DNA of 64,000 nucleotides from Demequina maris (lineage in GTDB: Bacteria > Actinomycetota > Actinomycetes > Actinomycetales > Demequinaceae): positions 1 through 64,000 of the forward strand of contig NZ_BBLX01000009.1 of NCBI RefSeq assembly GCF_000971155.1, read 5' to 3'. This document shows positions 8,668 through 20,145 of this stretch, piece by piece. Within the stretch, counting starts at the first letter, position 1. Each line of letters starts with the position of its first letter. The position numbers and the translations under genes are program-made. Under the pieces are notes generated by a model that made no database searches, was not told the DNA's origin, and saw only the letters and a program-made list of their open reading frames with translations.

Positions 8668-9336
8668 CTATCGGCGGGACGATGCGGCGGCCGCCCAGGC
8701 CTCGATGTCGCCGTAGAGCGCCGGGAGCTCGGGCGCGGCCATCGTCACGAGGTGCGCGACCGCGGACGATGCGGGGCCCACGGCGGCGGTCGCGGCGCCG
8801 AGGCGCGCGGCGGGCTCGAGGTCGTACGCGTAGATGTCGCCCACCGACAGCACCGGGCCGCGCGTGAGCGCGTCCGCGACGAGCGCGGGCATCCCGTCGG
8901 GCTTGCCCGCCGAGCACACCACGCGGTCGAGGTGGGGCGCGGCGCCGAGCACCTCGAGCGCCTCGTCGATGCGGATCGGCGGCGAGTTGGTGACGAGGAC
9001 CAGCTCCGCGTGCTCGGCGAGGCGCGCGAGGAAGTCCCCGAGGCCCGCGGGCGGCGCGATGGGCGCCTCGGGACCGGCGAGCAGCGCGCGGCTGCGGACG
9101 TAGCCCTCCTGGAGCGCGTCGGGCGCGACGCCGAGGTCCAGTGCCGTCTGCTGGACCGCGTGGTAGCCGTCGCGGAAGCCGCCCTCGCCCGCCTCGTGGC
9201 GCGCGAGCGCGGCCGCGTAGGCGTCGTCGGCGCCCGGGACGCCCGCGACCGCGGCGACGCACGCGGCGTACGCGTGCAGAGGCCCGTCGCCGAGCGCGAG
9301 CGTGCCGTCGAAGTCGAAGATCACCGTGGCGGTCAT
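8668..9336 (-). CDS. HAD-family hydrolase
   Basis: 222 residues. HAD motif I is [10 protein letters not shown] at the N-terminus, motif II is LVLVTNSPP, the Lys is in CSAGKPDG, and the acidic motif IV is [14 protein letters not shown]. The cap is helical. This is a phosphatase-type fold of unknown substrate. The ATG at 9336 overlaps the recO stop by 4 bases, and the gene runs into uppS on the same strand. Two copies of GGACGATGCG flank its end. Confidence 0.8.
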   Translation of the reverse strand: MTATVIFDFDGTLALGDGPLHAYAACVAAVAGVPGADDAYAAALARHEAGEGGFRDGYHAVQQTALDLGVAPDALQEGYVRSRALLAGPEAPIAPPAGLGDFLARLAEHAELVLVTNSPPIRIDEALEVLGAAPHLDRVVCSAGKPDGMPALVADALTRGPVLSVGDIYAYDLEPAARLGAATAAVGPASSAVAHLVTMAAPELPALYGDIEAWAAAASSRR

Positions 9337-10079
9337 GGCGCCCCCGCCTCCGAGCGGTCGACGTGACCGAGGCTGCGGACCTTCCGTTCGAGGTGGAACT
9401 GGGTGTACGCCGCGATGAGGCCCGCCGCGTCGCGACGGTGACGCGTCTCGGAGGCGTCCGCGGTGGGCCAGTCGCCCGACAGCAGCGCCTCGAGCAGGGA
9501 GAACGTCTCGGGCGCGGGCGCGGCGGCACCGGGCGGGCGGCAGGTCTCGCAGACCGCGCCTCCCCCGCCGACGACGAAGGCACGGTGCGGTCCGGGCCGG
9601 CCGCAGCTCGCGCAGTCGGAGAAGCTGGGCTCGTATCCGGCGAGCGCGAGCGAGCGCAGCAGGAAGCTGTCGAGCACCAGGCCGGGCTCGTGCTCGCGGC
9701 GGCTGAGCGCCCCGAGCGCCCCGTGCAGGAGGCGGTACTGCTCCCACGCGGGCTCGCGCTCGTGGTCGACGAGCTTGTCGGCGGTCTCCACCATCGCGGT
9801 CGCGGACGTGAACAGCGCGTAGTCCTCGGCGATGCGGCGAGCGTACGGCTCCTTGGTCTCGACCTGGCTCACGATGTCGAGGTTGCGACCCTCGTAGAGC
9901 TGGACGTCGACCAGCATGAAGGGCTCCATGCGCGAGCCGATCCGGCTCGAGGTGCGGCGCACGCCTTTCGCGACCGCGCGCACCTTGCCGTGGCGCCGCG
10001 TGAGCATCGTGACGATGCGGTCGGCCTCGCCCAGCTTGTGGGTGCGGAGGACGATGGCGTCGTCACGGTAGAGGGGCAC
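9333..10079 (-). CDS. recO: DNA repair protein RecO
   Basis: 248 residues. The N-terminal OB-fold reads [45 protein letters not shown] in overlapping segments, as in actinobacterial RecO, with the [10 protein letters not shown] motif. A four-Cys zinc finger follows (CASCGRPG, then CETC). It loads RecA with RecR at gaps. Its stop overlaps the HAD start (ATGA). Confidence 0.95.
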   Translation of the reverse strand: MPLYRDDAIVLRTHKLGEADRIVTMLTRRHGKVRAVAKGVRRTSSRIGSRMEPFMLVDVQLYEGRNLDIVSQVETKEPYARRIAEDYALFTSATAMVETADKLVDHEREPAWEQYRLLHGALGALSRREHEPGLVLDSFLLRSLALAGYEPSFSDCASCGRPGPHRAFVVGGGGAVCETCRPPGAAAPAPETFSLLEALLSGDWPTADASETRHRRDAAGLIAAYTQFHLERKVRSLGHVDRSEAGAP

Positions 10080-10098
10080 CGGCCCATTGTCCCGCGCG

Positions 10099-10773
10099 TC
10101 AGGCGCGCTCCCGGTCCACGGCGCGCGCGAGCCCGTCGAGCAGCAGGTCGAGGCCCACGTCGAACGAGTCCCCGAAGTTGAAGTCCGGCCGCATCGCGTG
10201 CTCCATCGCGAAGCGCGTCATCATCGGATAGGCGCCCGGATCGAAGGCGGCGGCGATCTCCCCGGCCAGCTCCGCGTCCTCGTCCCCGCGCTGCACGGCA
10301 AGGTTGGCCTCCTGCATCGCGAAGCCGTAGACGAAGCTGTCGAGCACCGCGTAGGCGTGCGCCACGAGCGGCAACGGCATGCCCGCGCGGTCGAGGGTGA
10401 CCAGCACCGACTCGTGATGGGCGAGCAGCTCGGGGCCCGGGTGGTGCCGGGACTCGAGCAGCGGCACCGACCAGGGATGACGCCCGAGGACCTCGCGGGC
10501 GGAACGGCAGCGCACCCGCAGGGCGTCGCGCCACTCGAGCTCCACCGGCGGCTTCGCCATCTCGGAGAACACCGCGTCGACCATGCCGTCGAGCAGCGCC
10601 TCCTTGCCGTCGATGTGGTGGTAGATCGTCATCGGCTTGGTGCCGAGCTCGTCTGCGAGCGCGCGGATGGTGAGCGCCTCGATCCCGTCGCGGTCGGCCA
10701 GGCCCATCGCAGCGTCCAGGATCCGTTCGCGCGACAACCGCGGCTTGCGAACATCCTGCCTGGTATCCGACAT
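10099..10773 (-). CDS. TetR-family transcriptional repressor
   Basis: 224 residues. The N-terminal HTH ([50 protein letters not shown]) is of the TetR/AcrR type with the MTIYHH recognition helix. The rest is an all-helical ligand-binding domain resembling the TetR_C_33 class. The ATG at 10773 has GGAGG upstream. It is divergent from the oxidoreductase at 10873. Two 15-base palindromes in the 99-base spacer are the probable operators, and a second pair lies near 15313-15361. The ligand is unknown. Confidence 0.9.
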   Translation of the reverse strand: MSDTRQDVRKPRLSRERILDAAMGLADRDGIEALTIRALADELGTKPMTIYHHIDGKEALLDGMVDAVFSEMAKPPVELEWRDALRVRCRSAREVLGRHPWSVPLLESRHHPGPELLAHHESVLVTLDRAGMPLPLVAHAYAVLDSFVYGFAMQEANLAVQRGDEDAELAGEIAAAFDPGAYPMMTRFAMEHAMRPDFNFGDSFDVGLDLLLDGLARAVDRERA

Positions 10774-10788
10774 TCTTGCCTCCAGCCC

Positions 10789-10817
10789 TTGCGAATCGTA
10801 CTAAGTACGTCTAGCGT
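10789..10817 (+). promoter_or_regulatory. Promoter with TetR operator in its spacer
   Basis: -35 TTGCGA at 10789-10794 and -10 TAGCGT at 10812-10817 are 17 bases apart. The operator TCGTACTAAGTACG (10796-10809) fills the spacer, so the repressor would exclude RNA polymerase. The promoter faces the oxidoreductase gene at 10873. Confidence 0.6.
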
Positions 10818-10830
10818 CGAGTGTACCAAG

Positions 10831-10845
10831 TCGTACTAAGTACGA
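10831..10845. promoter_or_regulatory. Second TetR operator, TCGTACTAAGTACGA
   Basis: This is a perfect 7-1-7 palindrome, 35 bases centre to centre from the copy at 10796-10810. It lies 28 bases before the oxidoreductase ATG and within the likely promoter of the divergent repressor gene, so it probably serves autoregulation as well. Confidence 0.75.
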
Positions 10846-10872
10846 ACCACATCGACACGAAGGAACAGGACC

Positions 10873-11883
10873 ATGACCGCCACCGTCCCCACCCCCTCCG
10901 CCACCACCACCATGAAGGCCGCCGTCCAGCGCCGCTACGGCGGCCCCGAGCACATGCACCTCGACACCCTCGAGGCGCCGCAGCCCGGGCCGGGCGAGGT
11001 CCTCCTCGAGGTCCGCGCCGCGGGCGTCGACCGCGGCGTGTGGCACCTCATGACCGGCCGCCCGCTCGTCATCCGCGTCCTCGGCTTCGGCCTGCGCCGC
11101 CCCCGCCAGCCCATCGCGGGCGAGGACGTCTCGGGCGTCGTGATCGGCATCGGCGCCGGCGTGACGCGCTTCTCGCTCGGCGACGAGGTGATGGGCGCCG
11201 CGAAGGGCTCCTACGCTGAGCGCGCGATCGCCAAGGAGGACAAGCTGGTGCGCAAGCCCGCACAGCTGAGCTTCGCGGAGGCGGCCGTCCTGCCGGTCTC
11301 GGGCGTCACCGCCCAGCGTGCCGTCGAGCGCGCCGGCATCGAGAAGGGCCAGCGCGTGCTGGTGCTCGGCGCCTCGGGCGGGGTCGGCTCGTACATCGTC
11401 CAGCTCGCCGTCGCCGCGGGAGCCCACGTCACCGGAGTCGCGAGCGCCGCGAAGGCCGAGCTGGTCCGCTCGCTCGGCGCCGAGGACGTCATCGACTACC
11501 GCACCACGGACGTCACCTCGCTCGACCTCGAGTTCGACGCGATCCTCGACGTCGGCGGCCTCACCCCCCTGCGCCGCCTGCGCAAGGTCCTGTCCCCGAC
11601 CGGCGCCCTCGTGATCGTGGGCGGCGAGGGCGGCGACGCGCTGACCGGCGGCGTCGGCCGCCAGCTGGGCGCCGGGATCGTGTCGCTCTTCACCCGCCAG
11701 ACCCTCACCAGCTTCGTCGCGGTCACCGCGGCGGAGCCGCTCGAGGCCCTCGCGGAGCGCATCGTCGCCGGGGACGTCCGCCCCGCGCTCACCCGCACCT
11801 ACCCGCTCGCGGAGGCCGGCACGGCCATCGCGGACCTCGCCGCCGGCCGCATCGCCGGCAAGGCCGCCGTCGTCGTCAAGTAG
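10873..11883 (+). CDS. Medium-chain dehydrogenase, quinone-reductase-like
   Basis: 336 residues. The GroES-like N-terminal domain (MKAAVQRRYGGPEHMHL ... PGPGEVLLEVRAAGVDRGVW) and Rossmann domain (VLVLGASGGVGSYIVQLAVAAGAHVTGVASAAKAELVRSLGAEDVIDY) place it in the zinc-free NAD(P)H:quinone oxidoreductase/alcohol dehydrogenase group. No zinc-ligand Cys/His set is visible. It is controlled by the divergent TetR and is followed by the DUF4386 gene, 27 bases on. The substrate is unknown; detoxification of a reactive carbonyl or quinone is a guess. Confidence 0.88.
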   Translation: MTATVPTPSATTTMKAAVQRRYGGPEHMHLDTLEAPQPGPGEVLLEVRAAGVDRGVWHLMTGRPLVIRVLGFGLRRPRQPIAGEDVSGVVIGIGAGVTRFSLGDEVMGAAKGSYAERAIAKEDKLVRKPAQLSFAEAAVLPVSGVTAQRAVERAGIEKGQRVLVLGASGGVGSYIVQLAVAAGAHVTGVASAAKAELVRSLGAEDVIDYRTTDVTSLDLEFDAILDVGGLTPLRRLRKVLSPTGALVIVGGEGGDALTGGVGRQLGAGIVSLFTRQTLTSFVAVTAAEPLEALAERIVAGDVRPALTRTYPLAEAGTAIADLAAGRIAGKAAVVVK

Positions 11884-11910
11884 CCGAACCCGTCCCCACC
11901 AGGAGCCGCC

Positions 11911-12669
11911 ATGACCGCCGTCACCACCGCATCGTCCGCCCGCGTCGCCCGCTGGGCCGGCGCCGGCTACCTCGCGATCTTCGCCCTCGCGATCTTCGCC
12001 AACTTCGCCGTCCGCAACCAGCTGGTCGACCCCGCCGACCCGGCCGCGACCATGACCGCGATCGCCGACCACGAGGGCACCTTCCGCCTCGGGATCGCCG
12101 CGTTCGTCACGATCGCGATCATCGACATCGGCATCGCGTGGGCGCTCCACGTGCTGCTGCGTCCCACCGGCGAGCAGCGCTCGCTCCTCGCGGCGTGGCT
12201 CCGCCTCGCGTACAGCGTCGTGTTCGGCGTCGCCGTGACGTTCATGGCGGTCGCCCTGCACCTCGCGACCGGCGGCGCCGCGGTCGCCGGGCTCGGGGAC
12301 GATGCGCGGGCCGCCTGGACCGGCACCGCCATGGAGGCCTTCGACGTGGCATGGCTGATCGGGCTCGTCGCCTTCGGCCTCCACCTCATCGTGATCGGCC
12401 GGATCCTGATCGCCGCCCGGCTGGCCCCGCGGGCGCTCGGCTGGGCGCTCGGCGTGGCGGGCTCCGCGTACATCGTGGACACGTTCGCCCACGTGCTGCT
12501 CCCCGACTACGCGTCGGTCGCCGACGTCATGCTCGCGGTCGTCGCGATCCCGTCGATGGTCGCCGAGATGTGGTTCACCGTGTGGCTGCTCGTCAGCGCG
12601 CCGCGCGCGACCGCCGCGCTCCACCGGGCCGCGGACCAGCGTGTCACGCGGGAGGCGGTCCCGGCGTGA
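11911..12669 (+). CDS. DUF4386 family membrane protein
   Basis: 252 residues with about six hydrophobic helices. It starts VARWAGAGYLAIFALAIFANFAVRNQLV and continues with DHEGTFRLGIAAFVTIAIIDIGIAWALHVLLRPTGEQRSLLAAWLRLAYSVVF, the family pattern. The function is unknown. AGGAG lies about 8 bases before the ATG. It is the second gene of the TetR-controlled operon and ends at a strong hairpin. Confidence 0.8.
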   Translation: MTAVTTASSARVARWAGAGYLAIFALAIFANFAVRNQLVDPADPAATMTAIADHEGTFRLGIAAFVTIAIIDIGIAWALHVLLRPTGEQRSLLAAWLRLAYSVVFGVAVTFMAVALHLATGGAAVAGLGDDARAAWTGTAMEAFDVAWLIGLVAFGLHLIVIGRILIAARLAPRALGWALGVAGSAYIVDTFAHVLLPDYASVADVMLAVVAIPSMVAEMWFTVWLLVSAPRATAALHRAADQRVTREAVPA

Positions 12670-12675
12670 CACCGC

Positions 12676-12708
12676 GACGCCCCGGCCGCGCGAGGCGGCC
12701 GGGGCGTC
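12676..12708. terminator. Bidirectional GC hairpin
   Basis: GACGCCCCGGCCGC at 12676-12689 is exactly complementary to 12695-12708, with a 5-base loop. It sits between the convergent DUF4386 gene and the lipoprotein gene. There is no clear T-tract, as is common in actinobacterial terminators. Confidence 0.75.
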
Positions 12709-12732
12709 GTCGTGTCCGGGGGGTCTCGCCGA

Positions 12733-15099
<2,367 letters not shown>

Positions 15100-15125
15100 A
15101 GCAGCGAGCGTGCACGCATGCGACC

Positions 15126-15150
15126 ACCATAGCCGATGCACGATGCGTGC
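15126..15150 (-). promoter_or_regulatory. leuA leader promoter region with palindrome
   Basis: The minus-strand -10 TATGGT is at 15131-15126. Upstream, GCACGATGCGTGC at 15138-15150 is a 5-3-5 palindrome in the spacer between -10 and -35, where a repressor could bind. No good -35 is visible. Confidence 0.4.
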
Positions 15151-15305
15151 CCTCCCCCGCCTCGCAGACGATCCCGCCAGCCCCGCCTCGCGGGTCCGCC
15201 CGCCAGCCTCCTCGTCGGAGCATGCGCGCATCGATCCTTCATACGGGCCGGTTCCAGCACGTAGGTCGGATCGAAGCGCGATTGATCCGACATCGGGGCC
15301 AACCC

Positions 15306-15334
15306 TTGCCTTTCGTACTAAGTACGACTACGGT
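15306..15334 (+). promoter_or_regulatory. Promoter with the same TetR operator
   Basis: -35 TTGCCT at 15306-15311 and -10 TACGGT at 15329-15334 are 17 bases apart, with TCGTACTAAGTACGA at 15313-15327 filling the spacer. The layout is the same as at 10789-10817, so the TetR protein encoded at 10099 probably controls it. Confidence 0.65.
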
Positions 15335-15346
15335 GGATCCCACTAG

Positions 15347-15361
15347 GCGTACTTAGTACGA
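15347..15361. promoter_or_regulatory. Fourth TetR operator copy, CGTACTTAGTACG core
   Basis: This palindrome is 34 bases from the copy at 15313, almost the same spacing as the pair at 10796/10831 (35 bases). It lies 20 bases before the GTG of the small membrane protein. Confidence 0.7.
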
Positions 15362-15381
15362 AACCGATGAGGAGAGCCCCC

Positions 15382-15540
15382 GTGTCCGACCAGACCGCCA
15401 CCCCCCAGCCCGCTGCCCCCACCAAGAAGGAGAACCCTTTCTGGGCCGTCCCGACGGTGCTCGCGATCATCCTGCTGAGCAGCGGCGGCTTCGTCCTGCT
15501 CCTCGCGCAGGCGCTGAAGATCCTGTCCTCGATCCAGTAG
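15382..15540 (+). CDS. 52-residue single-pass membrane protein
   Basis: GTG at 15382 with GGAG 7 bases upstream; an in-frame ATG at 15367 lacks a ribosome site. The protein has a polar N-terminus (SDQTATPQPAAPTKKENPF), then one hydrophobic helix of about 24 residues (WAVPTVLAIILLSSGGFVLLLA) and a short basic end. It has no recognised domain. Its promoter carries the same paired TetR operators as the oxidoreductase operon at 10873, so it belongs to that regulon. Confidence 0.7.
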   Translation: MSDQTATPQPAAPTKKENPFWAVPTVLAIILLSSGGFVLLLAQALKILSSIQ

Positions 15541-15569
15541 AGCGCGGCTCGTCACGCGGGCCCGACGCG

Positions 15570-15641
15570 GAACCGCCCGCGAACCAGGTCGATCTGACTC
15601 GGATCGCGGGCGGTTCGCCGAATCGCCCGCGATCCAGGTCG
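15570..15641. repeat. Direct-plus-inverted repeat cluster
   Basis: GAACCGCCCGCGAACC at 15570-15585 is inverted at 15601-15616 (15 of 16 match) and repeated directly at 15620-15635. The direct copies share 20 of 22 bases, including a following CAGGTCG. It lies between the convergent 52-residue gene and era. It can fold as a hairpin for termination on both strands, but the third copy suggests a repeat element. Confidence 0.65.
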
Positions 15642-15661
15642 GTGGGAGAGGGCGGGCGGGC

Positions 15662-16564
15662 CTAGAACCCGAGCCGACCCAGCTGCTTGGGGTCGCGCTG
15701 CCAGTCCTTCGCGACCTTCACGTGCAGGTCCAGGTACACCTTCCGGCCCAGCAGGTGCTCGATCCCCTGCCGCGCCGTCGCGCCGACCTCCTTGAGCCGC
15801 GACCCGCCCTTGCCGATGATGATGCCCTTCTGCGAGTCCCGCTCCACGAACACGTGGGCGCGGATCTCGAGCACGGGCCGGTGGGCGTCCTCCGAGTCGG
15901 GCTCCACCATCTCCTCGATCACCACGGCGATCGAGTGCGGGAGCTCGTCGCGGACGCCCTCGAGCGCCGCCTCGCGGATCAGCTCCGCGATACGCACGTC
16001 CTCGGGCTCGTCGGTGAGCTCGCCCTCCGGGTAGAGCGCGGGACCCTCCGGCAGGTACTTCGCGAGCACGTCGACGAGCGTGCCCATCTGGATGTCCTTG
16101 ACCGAGCTCACCGGGACGATCTCGGCCCACTCCCCCAGCTGCGACACGTCGAGCAGGTGGGCGGCGACGCGGTCGCGCGGCACCTTGTCGACCTTGGTCA
16201 CGATCGCGACGACGGGGCGGCGCGAGTCCGCGAGCTCACGCGCGATCCACTTGTCGCCTGGGCCCACCTTCTCGTCGGCGGGCAGGCAGAAGCCGATCAC
16301 GTCGACCTCCGACAGCGTCTCGCGCACGAGGTCGTTGAGGCGCTCGCCCAGCAGCGTGCGGGGACGATGCAGGCCCGGGGTATCGACGATCACGAGCTGG
16401 GCGTCGTCCCGGTTGACGATGCCGCGGATCGCGCGACGCGTGGTCTGGGGCCGCGACGACATGATCGCGACCTTGTCCCCCACCAGCGCGTTCATCAGCG
16501 TCGACTTGCCCGCGTTCGGGCGGCCCACGAACGCCGCGAAGCCGGATCGGTGGTTCTCAGTCAT
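15662..16564 (-). CDS. era: GTPase Era
   Basis: 300 residues. G1 GRPNAGKSTL, G2/switch TTRRAIRGI, G3 VDTPGLHRP and G4 TKVDK are present. A C-terminal KH domain follows, with the sequence IIIGKGGSRLKEVGATAR. Era binds 16S rRNA in 30S maturation. The ATG at 16564 overlaps the upstream corC-like gene by 8 bases. Confidence 0.96.
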   Translation of the reverse strand: MTENHRSGFAAFVGRPNAGKSTLMNALVGDKVAIMSSRPQTTRRAIRGIVNRDDAQLVIVDTPGLHRPRTLLGERLNDLVRETLSEVDVIGFCLPADEKVGPGDKWIARELADSRRPVVAIVTKVDKVPRDRVAAHLLDVSQLGEWAEIVPVSSVKDIQMGTLVDVLAKYLPEGPALYPEGELTDEPEDVRIAELIREAALEGVRDELPHSIAVVIEEMVEPDSEDAHRPVLEIRAHVFVERDSQKGIIIGKGGSRLKEVGATARQGIEHLLGRKVYLDLHVKVAKDWQRDPKQLGRLGF

Positions 16565-17873
16565 CGTCCTCGTCCTTCCGGCCGCGCCTGCGCGGCACCG
16601 TCTCGTTCTCGCTCGTGCCCGGCGCCGCATCGTCCTCGGGGGCACGCGTCGCGATCACCGACACCAGCGTGCGCCTGCGGCCCTCGGCGCGCTCGGCGAA
16701 CAGCTCGATGCCGTGCGCGGTCGCGCGCGATCCGGGGATCGGCACCTTGCCGAGCGCCTTGGCGAGCAGCCCCGCCACCGTCTCCACGTCCTCGTCGTCG
16801 ATCTCGACGCCGAAGAGCTCTCCGAGCTCGTCGAGCCCGCAGCGCGCGGGCATGCGGTAGCGGCCGTCGCCCAGGTCCTCGACCTCGGGCGCTGAGCGGT
16901 CGTGCTCGTCGACCACCTCGCCGACGATCTCCTCGAGCGCGTCCTCGATCGTGACGACGCCGGCGACGCCGCCGAACTCGTCCACCACGACCGCCATGTG
17001 GAACACCTCGTCCTGCATGCGCCGCAGCAGGTCGTCCGCGGGCACGGACTCCGGGACGAACACCGCCTCGCGCAGCAGCCCGTCGATGGGCTCCTCGAGC
17101 CGCTCGGGGTGATCCCAGGTCGCCCGCACCACGTCCTTGAGGTACAGCACGCCGACCGTGTCGTCGACGTCGCCGCGGATCACCGGCACGCGCGAGTAGC
17201 CCGAGCGCATGAACAGCAGCATCGCCTTGCGCGCGGGCGTGCCCGCCTGGATCGTCACCATGTCGGTGCGCGGCACCATCACCTCGCGCGTGAGCGTGTC
17301 GCCCAGGCTCACGACCGAGCGCAGCAGCTCGGCGTCCTCCTCCTCGAGCGCCTCGCCCGCCTGCTCGACCAGGTCCTCGGGCTCGGACAGCTCGCGGATG
17401 CGCAGCGCCGGCACCACCGCGCGGATGGGCGTGGTGAGGCGGATCAGCGTCCATGCAAGCGGCGCGAGCGCGCGGATCGCGGTCTCGGGGGCCCGGCGCG
17501 CGGCGGCGCGCGGCCAGGCGCGCACGATGACGAGCGACAGGAACGCGGCCACGACCCACGCGAGCAGCAGCGTCGGGCCGGTCTCCCAGCCCATCGCGTC
17601 GCCGAGCGCGAGGGCGAGCGCCGTCCACGCGACGATCGCGACCGTCTCGAGCACCGCATAGGCGACGGACGATGCGGTGTCGGCATGGTCGGGCAGCGCC
17701 GCCAGCCGCGCGGCCCGGGTGGGGGCGCCGTCGGGACGCAGCTGGCCGGCCATGCGGCGCTCGTCCGCGTACGGGATCTGCTCGAAGGCCGCGACGACGG
17801 CGTGGAGGGCCGCCGCACCCGCGAGGCCCGCGACCACGACCGCCACGAGCAGGCTGATGGCGGTCTCTGTCAC
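16557..17873 (-). CDS. CorC/HlyC-family CBS-pair membrane protein
   Basis: 438 residues from the GTG at 17873. The N-terminal part has three or so hydrophobic helices in a diverged CNNM/DUF21 region. A CBS pair begins near residue 200 ([36 protein letters not shown]) and runs through [35 protein letters not shown]. The C-terminus is the CorC transporter-associated domain ([20 protein letters not shown]). These proteins are proposed Mg/Co efflux or ion-homeostasis factors. Position next to era and ybeY is conserved in actinobacteria. Confidence 0.9.
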   Translation of the reverse strand: MTETAISLLVAVVVAGLAGAAALHAVVAAFEQIPYADERRMAGQLRPDGAPTRAARLAALPDHADTASSVAYAVLETVAIVAWTALALALGDAMGWETGPTLLLAWVVAAFLSLVIVRAWPRAAARRAPETAIRALAPLAWTLIRLTTPIRAVVPALRIRELSEPEDLVEQAGEALEEEDAELLRSVVSLGDTLTREVMVPRTDMVTIQAGTPARKAMLLFMRSGYSRVPVIRGDVDDTVGVLYLKDVVRATWDHPERLEEPIDGLLREAVFVPESVPADDLLRRMQDEVFHMAVVVDEFGGVAGVVTIEDALEEIVGEVVDEHDRSAPEVEDLGDGRYRMPARCGLDELGELFGVEIDDEDVETVAGLLAKALGKVPIPGSRATAHGIELFAERAEGRRRTLVSVIATRAPEDDAAPGTSENETVPRRRGRKDEDDD

Positions 17874-17956
17874 GCGTGCCGTCCCATGGGAAGCCAGACT
17901 AGTCGCAGCGCTGGCGGCCGAACGCTGCCCGCGTGCGGATCGCGGGCCCGGTGCGG

Positions 17957-18619
17957 CTAGGCGGGCTTGCCGATGAGCTCGACGTCGGAGATCGCGACGA
18001 AGTCGCGGGTCGCCTCGGGCTCCTCGGTGCCGCAGTAGTACAGGTCGGTGATCCGCACCCACTCGACGGTGCCGGCGACGGGGACCGACTGCATCGCGCG
18101 GTCGTCGGTGTCGAGCTCGATGCTCCACTCCGAGCCGTCCGAGAGCTCGAAGGTCGCCCAGCACAGGCGGTGGTTCTGGACATAGCGGTCCGTGCCGCTC
18201 GCCTTGTCCACCTTCGCGTAGCCGTTGATGAGGCCGGCGCTCGTCAGGGTCACGGGCTGGTCGAAGGTGACGAGCAGGTAGTCGTCGCCCGACCAGTCGT
18301 CGGAGGACTTGCGCCACGCCGTGGCCGGGTCGCCGTCGGCGATGTTGACCGCGTCGTACGACACCGCGTTGCCGGCGGCATCGGTGGACTCGTCCGCGGT
18401 CTGGGTCGCGGTGATGGTGTAGCCGACGCCGGACTCGAACAGGTTGCCCGGCTCGCTCGAGACGACGGCGGGCGTGTCCGTGGGCGCGGGCTCCGCGGCC
18501 GTGGTGGGCTCCGCGGTGACCGTGACGGTCACCACCGGCTGCGGCTCCCCGGTGCATCCCGCCAGGGCGAGCACGGACACGGACGCGGCCAGCAGCGCGG
18601 CCCCCCTCAGCGGCATCAT
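17957..18619 (-). CDS. Lipoprotein with discoidin/NADase-type glycan-binding-like domain
   Basis: About 220 residues starting MMPLRGAALLAASVSVLALAGC with a clear lipobox. A Thr/Pro/Val-rich linker follows, then a domain of about 140 residues containing YDAVNIADGDPATAWRKSS, YLLVTFDQPVTLTSAGLINGY and VEWVRITDLYYC. This is the jelly-roll pattern of F5/8 type C or NADase-type glycan-binding domains. It probably binds a surface sugar. It is inserted between corC and ybeY, which are usually adjacent. A hairpin lies right upstream of the start. Confidence 0.7.
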   Translation of the reverse strand: MMPLRGAALLAASVSVLALAGCTGEPQPVVTVTVTAEPTTAAEPAPTDTPAVVSSEPGNLFESGVGYTITATQTADESTDAAGNAVSYDAVNIADGDPATAWRKSSDDWSGDDYLLVTFDQPVTLTSAGLINGYAKVDKASGTDRYVQNHRLCWATFELSDGSEWSIELDTDDRAMQSVPVAGTVEWVRITDLYYCGTEEPEATRDFVAISDVELIGKPA

Positions 18620-18622
18620 GCC

Positions 18623-18644
18623 CGGCACCTTACACAAGGTGCCG
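18623..18644 (-). terminator. 9-base perfect hairpin after ybeY
   Basis: CGGCACCTT at 18623-18631 pairs exactly with 18636-18644 around an ACAC loop. It begins 9 bases after the ybeY stop and ends 4 bases before the next start. It may end the phoH-ybeY transcript. In the same bases a minus-strand -10-like TAAGGT lies 7 bases before the lipoprotein ATG. Confidence 0.5.
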
Positions 18645-18652
18645 CAACTGCC

Positions 18653-19102
18653 CTAACGCGACGCCAGGAACGTGAGCAGGAGGTTCCGCTGGAGCGCGAA
18701 CATCTCCTTCTCCTCCTCGGGCTCCACGTGGTCGTAGCCGAGCAGGTGCAGGATCCCGTGCGTGGTGAGGAGCAGCATCTCCTCCTCGGCGCTGTGGCCC
18801 GCGGAGGCCGCCTGGCGCTTCGCGACCGACGGGCACACGACGATGTCGCCGAGCAGGCCCGCGGGGGTGGGCTCCTCGGCCGTGCCGGGCCGCAGCTCGT
18901 CCATGGGGAAGCTCAGCACGTCGGTGGGGCCCGGCTCGTCCATCCACTGGAGGTGGAGCTGCTCCATCGCCTCCTCGTCGACGAACATGATCGCGAGCTC
19001 CGCGCCCTCGGCCACGTGCATGCGGCCCAGCACGTACCGCGCGAGCTCCGCGAACTCGACCTCGTCGATCGTCGCGTCGGTCTCGTTGTTGACCTCGATC
19101 AC
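18653..19102 (-). CDS. ybeY: Endoribonuclease YbeY
   Basis: 149 residues. The zinc-site motif is [12 protein letters not shown], with three His ligands. [31 protein letters not shown] is the family signature. It acts in 16S rRNA 3' end maturation and rRNA quality control. The GTG start overlaps the phoH stop (GTGA). Confidence 0.96.
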   Translation of the reverse strand: MIEVNNETDATIDEVEFAELARYVLGRMHVAEGAELAIMFVDEEAMEQLHLQWMDEPGPTDVLSFPMDELRPGTAEEPTPAGLLGDIVVCPSVAKRQAASAGHSAEEEMLLLTTHGILHLLGYDHVEPEEEKEMFALQRNLLLTFLASR

Positions 19103-20145
19103 TTCCGCTCCTCCCGGTCGAACCGGCGGCGCTGGCCGGTGGGTCGAGGGCCGCGGCCCTGATCCTGCTCGTCGTTCTCCGCGTACGCGGTGATGATGTC
19201 GCTCACCAGGCGGTGCCGGACCACGTCCTGCGCGCCGAGGTGGCAGAACGCGATGTCCTCGACGCCCGTGAGGATCTCCGACGCGGCGCGCAGGCCCGAC
19301 CGCGTGCCGCCCGGCAGGTCCACCTGCGTGACGTCGCCGGTCACCACCATCGTGGTGCCGAAGCCCAGGCGGGTGAGGAACATCTTCATCTGCTCGCGCG
19401 TGGTGTTCTGCGCCTCGTCGAGGATCACGAACGCGTCGTTGAGCGTGCGTCCGCGCATGTACGCGAGCGGCGCCACCTCGATCGTGCCGGCCTCCATCAG
19501 GCGCGGGATGGACTCGGGGTCGACCATGTCATGCAGCGCGTCGTACAGCGGGCGCAGGTAGGGGTCGATCTTCTCGCTGAGCGAGCCGGGCAGGAAGCCC
19601 AGGCGCTCGCCTGCCTCGACCGCCGGGCGCGTGAGGACGATGCGGTTGACCCGCTTCGCCTGCAGCGCCGCCACGGCCTGCGCCATCGCGAGGTAGGTCT
19701 TGCCCGTGCCCGCCGGGCCGATGCCGAACGTGATGGTGTGCGAGTCCATCGCGTGGACGTAGGCCGCCTGGCCCTCCGTCTTGGGCCGGATGGTGCGCCC
19801 GCGCGTGGAGAGGATCGAGCGGCTGAGGACGCCCGCGGGCCGCTCCGCGACGGCGGTCGTGCCGCCGCTCGACGGGCCCGTCGAGCGCAGCATGCGCACG
19901 GACTCGCGCGCGACCTCCGGGGTCAACGGCACGCCCGCGCCGAGCACATCGCGCAGCTCCTCGACCGCCGAGGCGGCCGCATCGACGTCGTCCTCGTCGC
20001 CGGTCAGGGTGATGCGGTTGCCGCGCACCATGATGTCGACCGCGGGGAACGCCTTCTCGACCTCGCGGAGCACGCCGTCGCCCGAGCCCAGCAGGTCCGG
20101 CATCCTCGCCGCGTCGTCGACGACGACCACCCGGGTGACGCTCAC
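19099..20145 (-). CDS. phoH: PhoH-like ATPase
   Basis: 348 residues from the GTG at 20145, which overlaps the HIT stop by 4 bases. An N-terminal KH-like segment ([22 protein letters not shown]) precedes the PhoH domain with Walker [12 protein letters not shown], Walker [12 protein letters not shown] and [11 protein letters not shown]. It is paired with ybeY, as in most bacteria, and both probably act in RNA metabolism. Confidence 0.94.
   Translation of the reverse strand: MSVTRVVVVDDAARMPDLLGSGDGVLREVEKAFPAVDIMVRGNRITLTGDEDDVDAAASAVEELRDVLGAGVPLTPEVARESVRMLRSTGPSSGGTTAVAERPAGVLSRSILSTRGRTIRPKTEGQAAYVHAMDSHTITFGIGPAGTGKTYLAMAQAVAALQAKRVNRIVLTRPAVEAGERLGFLPGSLSEKIDPYLRPLYDALHDMVDPESIPRLMEAGTIEVAPLAYMRGRTLNDAFVILDEAQNTTREQMKMFLTRLGFGTTMVVTGDVTQVDLPGGTRSGLRAASEILTGVEDIAFCHLGAQDVVRHRLVSDIITAYAENDEQDQGRGPRPTGQRRRFDREERK

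Noticed and set aside
10000-10020. TGACGATGCG and other near matches counted as copies of the 10-mer
   Set aside because: They differ at one base. I kept the count to exact matches so that the enrichment is not inflated.
17925-17952. CCCGCG..CGCGGG hairpin between corC and the lipoprotein gene
   Set aside because: The stem is only 6 bases. It may help to end the lipoprotein transcript but is too short to claim.
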